Assembly: GCA_038214135.1 (NCBI GenBank)
Contig: JBBQSD010000197.1
Coordinates: 1-8,498, forward strand
Direction of reading: 5' to 3'
Origin: JANLSE01 sp038214135
Lineage (GTDB): Bacteria; Chloroflexota; Chloroflexia; Chloroflexales; Roseiflexaceae
Length of the DNA: 8,498 nucleotides
In this document: positions 4,110 to 8,498 of the stretch, in pieces
How the letters are laid out: every line of letters begins with the position of its first letter
How positions within the stretch are numbered: position 1 is the first letter of the stretch
Position numbers and translations under genes: made by a program
Notes under the pieces: generated by a model
What the model was told of the DNA's origin: nothing
What the model saw: the letters and a program-made list of their open reading frames with translations, nothing else
Databases searched by the model: none

Positions 4110-6695
4110 CTAATCGATCACGAAATCGGCCAGCATCTGTTCCAATGTCAGGGCACGATCAGCAAAGCTTGCCTGTGGTGCCTCGAATGTGATCAGGTAC
4201 GTCACATCGGCTGGTGTATCGCTGACGGCAATCCCAACCACATGCATCAGCGTGCCATCCCGATTCAGGTAGGTATATTCGATCTGTAATGCGCTGTGAT
4301 CCGCCAAGCGAATGGCGGTTGCCTTTTTGGTGAGGGTGAAATCTGGCTGTGAGCTGGCTTCATTCACAACATCGGCAAGCATGGCTCGATTGGCGCTTGC
4401 TGGCTTGCCATCGAGTGCATAGGCATCGACACTGAGCGATGCGTCAAGGACATCCTCTGGATTGGCAAATACCACTTTATCGGTTCCGGGCGAGCGTGGC
4501 TCCCAATCCTGTGGGTAGCTGATCGCAAAGCCAAGCTGATCGTCGTGGTAGCTGAGCGTGCCAGCGTTTGTGCCTGGTGTGCTTGGTGCTGGCGCGGCGA
4601 TAGGATCTGGAATAGTAGGTAGCCCATTGCCATTGGGCTGATTAACGGTTGTTTTGGCATATTGGTCGCTGATATCGCCGCTTGTGTTCTCAACCAGCAA
4701 TCCAATCACATAATTGCCATTTGGTGCATTGCCCTCAAATGCAATCAATGGATCTGTGCCAAAGGTAAGTGGTGTGCCTGGTGTCGTCTGCTGATCGGCG
4801 TTATCACTCTGCAGCGCATAGAAAAGCAGATCTGGTGTAAAAGTATCACCAGCCTTTGGCTTGAGTTCGCGTGGCCGTGGATGATCGCTGCCACTTTTAT
4901 CGAAGGCCCAGACATGCTGAAGCGTCCCACGGCCCTGCAACACGGAAAATTCGATACTGACCGGGATGTTGGTGCCGGATTTTCGTGTGTAGGTGCCATC
5001 GACGCTATAGGTGCTGGATCCATACCAAACCGGGATGAATGGCACCAGCACAACATCACTGCCATTGCTGATATACCAACTCGATGCCTTCCAAGTTAAC
5101 TGAACCGGGTCGCCATCATTCCAGGTTGGTGTGTCGCTATTGTTCGTCACGCCTGGTGGGTAGATATAATCCATACTCAGGATCTGGACGCTGCCTGGTG
5201 TCGATGGAATAGCGGCACCAACAAAATAGGAGACATAGGCGGTGTCTGCGCCAGAAATAGTTGCGTTCAGGCTCACGCCTGCGTCTGGTGCGGCGGTAGT
5301 TCGATCAAGGGTTGGCTTGGTCGATGCCGAGCGGGCCGTTCCGTTGCGGCCAGCATAGAACGATACAAGAAATTCATCCCACCTTGTTGTTTTGGTAAGG
5401 GGTGAACTATCGACATAGCTTGCATCATAGTTCTTTTTCTTCATGGGAAAGTAGATCGTAATGCCAGAGGATTTGGGATGATCCGCACCATAGCCCTGGA
5501 CAATCCGTGCCGATTTGATTGTCTGGCTGAGTTCACGAGCGGCATCGGCAAGTGGCTTATTATTGGTTGCGGCAATCAGTGAATCGACAAACTGGCCCAG
5601 ATCGATTGCGCTAATATCGGCATCGCCAGATGCATATTCGGTTGCATAGGAACGGGCCTTGGCGATGGCTTTATATGATTGCGGCATCTTTTCGATCATA
5701 ATCTTGGAAAGAATATCGAGCTGCTTGGTCATCTGATCGATCTTTGTAAGATCGAATGCGGAAAGTGTCACCGATGAATCGCCTTCTTTTTTGTAGAAGG
5801 CCGTGAAACTCTTGATAATACTTGGCGCAATTGCGGCTGCTTCCTGGGGTGGCGATTTGGCCAGATCGCTTAACCAGGCATTCCAGGCCCAACCCTCGCC
5901 TGGCTCCAGATCGGCGCTGCCGATGGCGACTTTCCCATATGGGGCAACAGCCTGGAGTACATCGATCTGGCCCATCAGGCAGGCATCAAAACCGATCAGA
6001 TCCAGCTTCTGAACGTTTGTTTGCTGGCGTACCGCCGCGAGTGATGTGGCAAGTTCTGGCAGCGTCAGCATATCACTATCGCTGCTATCATCATTGGCAA
6101 CCCCTGGCCAGGATGCGCCATGATCCCAGAAGATCAGGCCATAGCGCTTGGCGGGATAGGTTTTGATGCCCCATGTAACGAAATCGGTCAGCGTTCGCGG
6201 ATCGCCCATGTTCAGTTCGCCAAGATCGGCAAGCTGGTTGCTCTTGGTTGGCTTTTTGCCACGCTCAACCCGGAAGCGTTTCACAGCGGACCAATCGCCA
6301 CTGCTGGTTGCATCCCAATCCTCGGATGAGGAGATTCGATCAAACTGCACAATAATATTCAGCGATGCACTGGAGCCAACACTCGCCATTTCGGCATAGT
6401 CATCGATTGATTCCTGCTCCAGATCATTATCGCCATCAAGATAGACTAGAATAGTCCAATCGGCCTTGGCAGCATTCGGGCTATTGGTTGGGTTCGGGGC
6501 ATCTGGCTTGGGTGTGGCCGTTGGTTTGGTCGGCTTGGGTGTCTTCGTCGGGCGGGCCTGTGTTGCCGTTGGTGGTTCGGGCGTTGGCGAATCAGTACAG
6601 CTACTCAGGCTGCTGGCGATCAGCAGGAGTGCAATCCAGCCCATCAGTACTCGGAGGTGTTTCGAACGAAAGCGCTGTTGTATACGGGTACTCAT
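4110..6695 (-). CDS. Clostripain-family (C11) cysteine peptidase lipoprotein with extra C-terminal domain
   Basis: The 861-residue protein starts with a basic n-region, a hydrophobic stretch (17-30) and the lipobox LSSC with Cys33, so it should be exported and lipid-anchored. A Pro/Thr/Lys-rich spacer runs to about residue 77. The peptidase domain begins at DWTILVYLDGDNDLE (79-93) and carries the catalytic pair typical of family C11 (clostripain): His192 in FWDHG and Cys239 in GFDACLMG, each in its usual hydrophobic context. This domain extends to about residue 450. Residues 450-685 look beta-rich, and a Pro/Ala linker leads to a final domain (about 715-861) starting LGFAISYPQDWE, resembling PsbP/DcrB-like lipoprotein domains. 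Clostripain cuts after Arg and self-processes; specificity here is untested. The start has only a weak ribosome site (AGG in AGATAGGTTC). The gene is transcribed alone, divergent from the PAP2 gene. Confidence 0.9.
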   Translation of the reverse strand: MSTRIQQRFRSKHLRVLMGWIALLLIASSLSSCTDSPTPEPPTATQARPTKTPKPTKPTATPKPDAPNPTNSPNAAKADWTILVYLDGDNDLEQESIDDYAEMASVGSSASLNIIVQFDRISSSEDWDATSSGDWSAVKRFRVERGKKPTKSNQLADLGELNMGDPRTLTDFVTWGIKTYPAKRYGLIFWDHGASWPGVANDDSSDSDMLTLPELATSLAAVRQQTNVQKLDLIGFDACLMGQIDVLQAVAPYGKVAIGSADLEPGEGWAWNAWLSDLAKSPPQEAAAIAPSIIKSFTAFYKKEGDSSVTLSAFDLTKIDQMTKQLDILSKIMIEKMPQSYKAIAKARSYATEYASGDADISAIDLGQFVDSLIAATNNKPLADAARELSQTIKSARIVQGYGADHPKSSGITIYFPMKKKNYDASYVDSSPLTKTTRWDEFLVSFYAGRNGTARSASTKPTLDRTTAAPDAGVSLNATISGADTAYVSYFVGAAIPSTPGSVQILSMDYIYPPGVTNNSDTPTWNDGDPVQLTWKASSWYISNGSDVVLVPFIPVWYGSSTYSVDGTYTRKSGTNIPVSIEFSVLQGRGTLQHVWAFDKSGSDHPRPRELKPKAGDTFTPDLLFYALQSDNADQQTTPGTPLTFGTDPLIAFEGNAPNGNYVIGLLVENTSGDISDQYAKTTVNQPNGNGLPTIPDPIAAPAPSTPGTNAGTLSYHDDQLGFAISYPQDWEPRSPGTDKVVFANPEDVLDASLSVDAYALDGKPASANRAMLADVVNEASSQPDFTLTKKATAIRLADHSALQIEYTYLNRDGTLMHVVGIAVSDTPADVTYLITFEAPQASFADRALTLEQMLADFVID

Positions 6696-6795
6696 GAACC
6701 TATCTTTCTTCTTGCGATGTGGGCACCAGAATGCCAGAATAATTGTAAATCAATCTGCTCTCTGTATAACGCGCAATATGGGCATGCGATGCGTC

Positions 6796-6865
6796 GATTG
6801 TGTATCAATCTTCTGCACGATGGCACGGATCGTGATATAACGCAGAGGAATATGCTCTCCGCATA
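6796..6865. promoter_or_regulatory. Divergent control region with three dyads and a possible -10 box for the PAP2 gene
   Basis: The 187 bases between the C11 and PAP2 genes contain three perfect inverted repeats: GATTG-N5-CAATC (6796-6810), CACGAT-N7-ATCGTG (6816-6834) and TATGC-N5-GCATA (6851-6865). A TATAAC hexamer at 6836-6841 follows the second dyad by one base and is a plausible -10 box for the PAP2 gene, with only a poor -35 (TCTGCA, 6812-6817). A repressor or activator on the second dyad would sit in the -35/-10 spacer. On the other strand TACAAT (6748-6743) is the best -10 candidate for the C11 gene, also without a good -35. Confidence 0.35.
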
Positions 6866-6882
6866 CTGCCTGATATGAGAAT

Positions 6883-7665
6883 ATGAAACCTATGAATGTG
6901 GCTCCACAGACACCAGACGAAAAAGTGGCCGAGACTCATCGACGGCTTGGCCGATTGCGCCTCTTGATCGATGATGAACAACGACGACAGCGTATTCTAT
7001 TCCTGATGAGCCTGTTGAGCTTGGCGATTGTAAGCCTGATAGCGTTCCTCACCACAACGCTTGCGCTCTTGCCCATCGATCTTGCCACGACACGCGAGTT
7101 GCAGGAAGTGATCAGTGTGCCATTTTTGCGCTTGATGGTTTTTGTCTCGGCGTTCGGCTATATGCCATGGTCGGCGGTTATGGTAGCGGGCGGGGCAATT
7201 GTGGTTGGCATGCTTTTCGGATGGAAGCATGGGGCCTATCTTGTTCTGTTAACAGGCGTACAAGGAATCGCAAATTACCTGGTCAAGATCATGATTGGCC
7301 GCCCACGGCCACTCGATACGCTGGTGAATGTGTTTGTGCCGGTTTCGGGGAATTCGTTCCCAAGTGGGCATGTGATGTTCTACACGGTATTCTTTGGCTT
7401 CTTGTTTTTTCTGATCTGGACACGCCTTCCGCCATCGATCTGGCGGGCGCTGGCCCTGATTCTGACAAGCGGGCTGATCTTTTTGATCGGGCCATCGCGG
7501 ATGTACCTGGGGGCACACTGGTTGAGTGATGTGGTTGCCGCCCACCTGCTCGGATTGATTATTCTGGCATTTGGCATTGAATTCTATCTGCGCTATCTGG
7601 CACCGCGACAACCAGCACATCAGGAGGGGCTGGTTGGTACACGTGATCAAGCACTCCAGAAATAG
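6883..7665 (+). CDS. Membrane PAP2-family phosphatase (lipid phosphate phosphatase type)
   Basis: The protein has 260 residues with a charged cytoplasmic N-terminus (about 1-37) and about six hydrophobic segments (roughly 38-62, 84-112, 118-134, 163-180, 187-204, 217-236). All three phosphatase signatures are present: KX6RP at Lys135-Pro143 (KIMIGRPRP), PSGH at 160-163, and SRX5HX3D at Ser205-Asp216 with His212 as the expected nucleophile. The family removes phosphate from lipid phosphates such as phosphatidate, phosphatidylglycerol phosphate or undecaprenyl pyrophosphate; the sequence does not say which. An undecaprenyl pyrophosphate or phosphatidic acid substrate would place it in envelope biosynthesis. 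The ATG at 6883 has only a weak ribosome site (GAGA at 6877-6880), and an in-frame ATG at 6892 is an alternative start. No terminator is seen after the stop. Confidence 0.92.
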   Translation: MKPMNVAPQTPDEKVAETHRRLGRLRLLIDDEQRRQRILFLMSLLSLAIVSLIAFLTTTLALLPIDLATTRELQEVISVPFLRLMVFVSAFGYMPWSAVMVAGGAIVVGMLFGWKHGAYLVLLTGVQGIANYLVKIMIGRPRPLDTLVNVFVPVSGNSFPSGHVMFYTVFFGFLFFLIWTRLPPSIWRALALILTSGLIFLIGPSRMYLGAHWLSDVVAAHLLGLIILAFGIEFYLRYLAPRQPAHQEGLVGTRDQALQK

Positions 7666-7723
7666 TCATGTTGGGTGGGATGAAAGGCTTGTAATGTTCT
7701 GGTAACCTCCTGCGCGGTCAATA

Positions 7724-7764
7724 GCATGCTTCTTGCATGAATACATGCTGAGAGCAGGCGCTCT
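7724..7764. promoter_or_regulatory. Clustered CATGC repeats and two hairpins before the CBM6 gene
   Basis: The 125 bases between the PAP2 and CBM6 genes have no clear promoter. They do contain GCATGC (7724-7729), GCATG-AATA-CATGC (7735-7748), which places CATGC-type half-sites about every ten bases, and then AGAGC-AGGC-GCTCT (7751-7764). Half-sites repeated at one helical turn suit an operator, and the hairpins could act in the mRNA leader. Confidence 0.3.
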
Positions 7765-7790
7765 AGGTAAACATTTTGTAAGGAGTACCT

Positions 7791-8498
7791 ATGCTACGCC
7801 TCACGCGCAATCGTCCCTTGCTTGGCACAATCCTGACCATCGGGCTACTGATCGCCTTCATTCTTCCATATGCCGTTCGAGGAATCGATGCTCGCCAGCA
7901 GAGTATCGTACTTGCTCCTGGCGACACCATTGATCTGACGTGTCAAACATCGCTTTCTGGCTCGGTCAGTGGTACACAATCAACGATTACGTGTGCTACA
8001 CTCGTCCCTACTGCAGTGCCTACTGCTGTTCCGGCCAGCCCAACGGTGAGTAGTATCGTTCCGCCGCAATCGGCCATTGCGAGCATCATCCATATTGAAG
8101 CTGAGGATGCAACACAGTTTGGTGATTCGGATGACGTGAACAGTGGCGGCATCTACCGTAGCGATGGGCTCGATGTTGAGGCATGTGCCGCATGTGATCG
8201 GGGTGCTGGCGGGTATACCGTTGGCTGGATCAACGATGGCGAGTGGGTCGAGTATCAAATGAATTTTTTGGCGGCTGGAAGCTACCAAATACAAATACGC
8301 AGCGCTGTTCCGAACTATGGCCGCGTGATGGGGGTTTCGCTGAATGGCATCGCGATCGACAAGGTCGTATTGCCATTTACCGGCAGCTATTCGACCTATG
8401 CGGATGCTGATAGCAAACCATTTGTTGTTGGGGTTGGTTCAGCAACGATACGCCTGAATATGCCGCTTGGTGGATTTAATCTCGATATGCTCCAGCTT
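7791..8498 (+). CDS. Exported protein with a CBM6 carbohydrate-binding module (3' end outside window)
   Basis: The frame is open to the right edge, giving the first 236 residues. The start is well supported by AAGGAG (7780-7785) five bases before the ATG. Residues 9-28 are a hydrophobic signal or anchor segment after a basic n-region. Residues 38-70 hold an APGDTIDLTCQTSLSG stretch with two cysteines (51 and 68) that could form a disulfide, followed by a Pro/Thr/Val linker (71-94). Residues about 101-236 match a CBM6 fold: IEAED at 102-106, GWINDGEWVEY with Trp146 and Trp152, SYQIQIRSA, VSLNG, LPFTGSYSTYAD, and GFNLDMLQL at the end. CBM6 modules bind beta-glucans, xylan or agar-type chains. 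The rest of the protein, where a glycosidase, further CBMs or nothing may follow, is missing. It probably acts outside the cell or at its surface. Confidence 0.88.
   Translation, partial: MLRLTRNRPLLGTILTIGLLIAFILPYAVRGIDARQQSIVLAPGDTIDLTCQTSLSGSVSGTQSTITCATLVPTAVPTAVPASPTVSSIVPPQSAIASIIHIEAEDATQFGDSDDVNSGGIYRSDGLDVEACAACDRGAGGYTVGWINDGEWVEYQMNFLAAGSYQIQIRSAVPNYGRVMGVSLNGIAIDKVVLPFTGSYSTYADADSKPFVVGVGSATIRLNMPLGGFNLDMLQL

Noticed and set aside
6657..6878. Small plus-strand open frame across the divergent C11/PAP2 intergenic region
   Set aside because: It overlaps the start of the C11 gene and the control dyads and has no ribosome site or recognisable composition; I treat the region as regulatory.
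7247..7665. Minus-strand open frames opposite the PAP2 gene
   Set aside because: Antisense shadows of a gene with all three intact PAP2 motifs.

Overview
The window looks like chromosomal DNA of a member of the Chloroflexota, possibly a Herpetosiphon-like filamentous bacterium. This is inferred from style, not from a database match. The clues are moderate GC, exported proteins with Pro/Thr-rich linkers directly after the lipobox or signal anchor, a clostripain-type lipoprotein, a CBM6 protein with the Cys-containing N-terminal stretch common in that phylum, and a HEAT-repeat/methyltransferase fusion. The window holds eight genes, two of them cut by its edges. No transposase, CRISPR array, tRNA or rRNA gene was recognised.

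Region by region. 2-1214 (+) is a two-component pair: the 3' part of a hybrid-style sensor histidine kinase, then, one base later, a single-domain response regulator. It converges on 1275-2822 (-), a 515-residue HEAT-repeat protein fused to a THUMP/UPF0020-type RNA methyltransferase. Divergent from that gene, 2949-3224 (+) encodes an unrecognised 91-residue protein. The 264 bases after it are not empty. They hold an extended -10 promoter inside a perfect dyad, three hairpins, a C-rich single-stranded linker and a strong intrinsic terminator, which together look like a small RNA gene or a highly structured 3' UTR. Next, behind a near-consensus promoter, comes a pyridoxamine 5'-phosphate oxidase-like protein (3489-3977, +). 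A REP-like double hairpin and a second small hairpin separate it from the convergent clostripain-family C11 lipoprotein gene (4110-6695, -). A 187-base divergent control region with several dyads leads to a membrane PAP2 phosphatase (6883-7665, +). The last gene (7791 to the edge, +) encodes an exported CBM6 carbohydrate-binding protein.

The genes do not form one pathway. The kinase and regulator form one operon; the others appear to be single transcription units facing different ways. The three envelope or exported proteins (C11 lipoprotein, PAP2 phosphatase, CBM6 protein) would suit a predatory or polymer-degrading lifestyle, but that is inference.

The most interesting signal is in 2936-3424. 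The 12-base linker of the candidate RNA (3365-3376) contains ten bases (3367-3376) that are perfectly complementary to the Shine-Dalgarno region of the neighbouring 91-residue gene (2936-2945). This suggests a locally encoded antisense-type translational control, either by a separate small RNA or by the 3' end of the gene's own mRNA.
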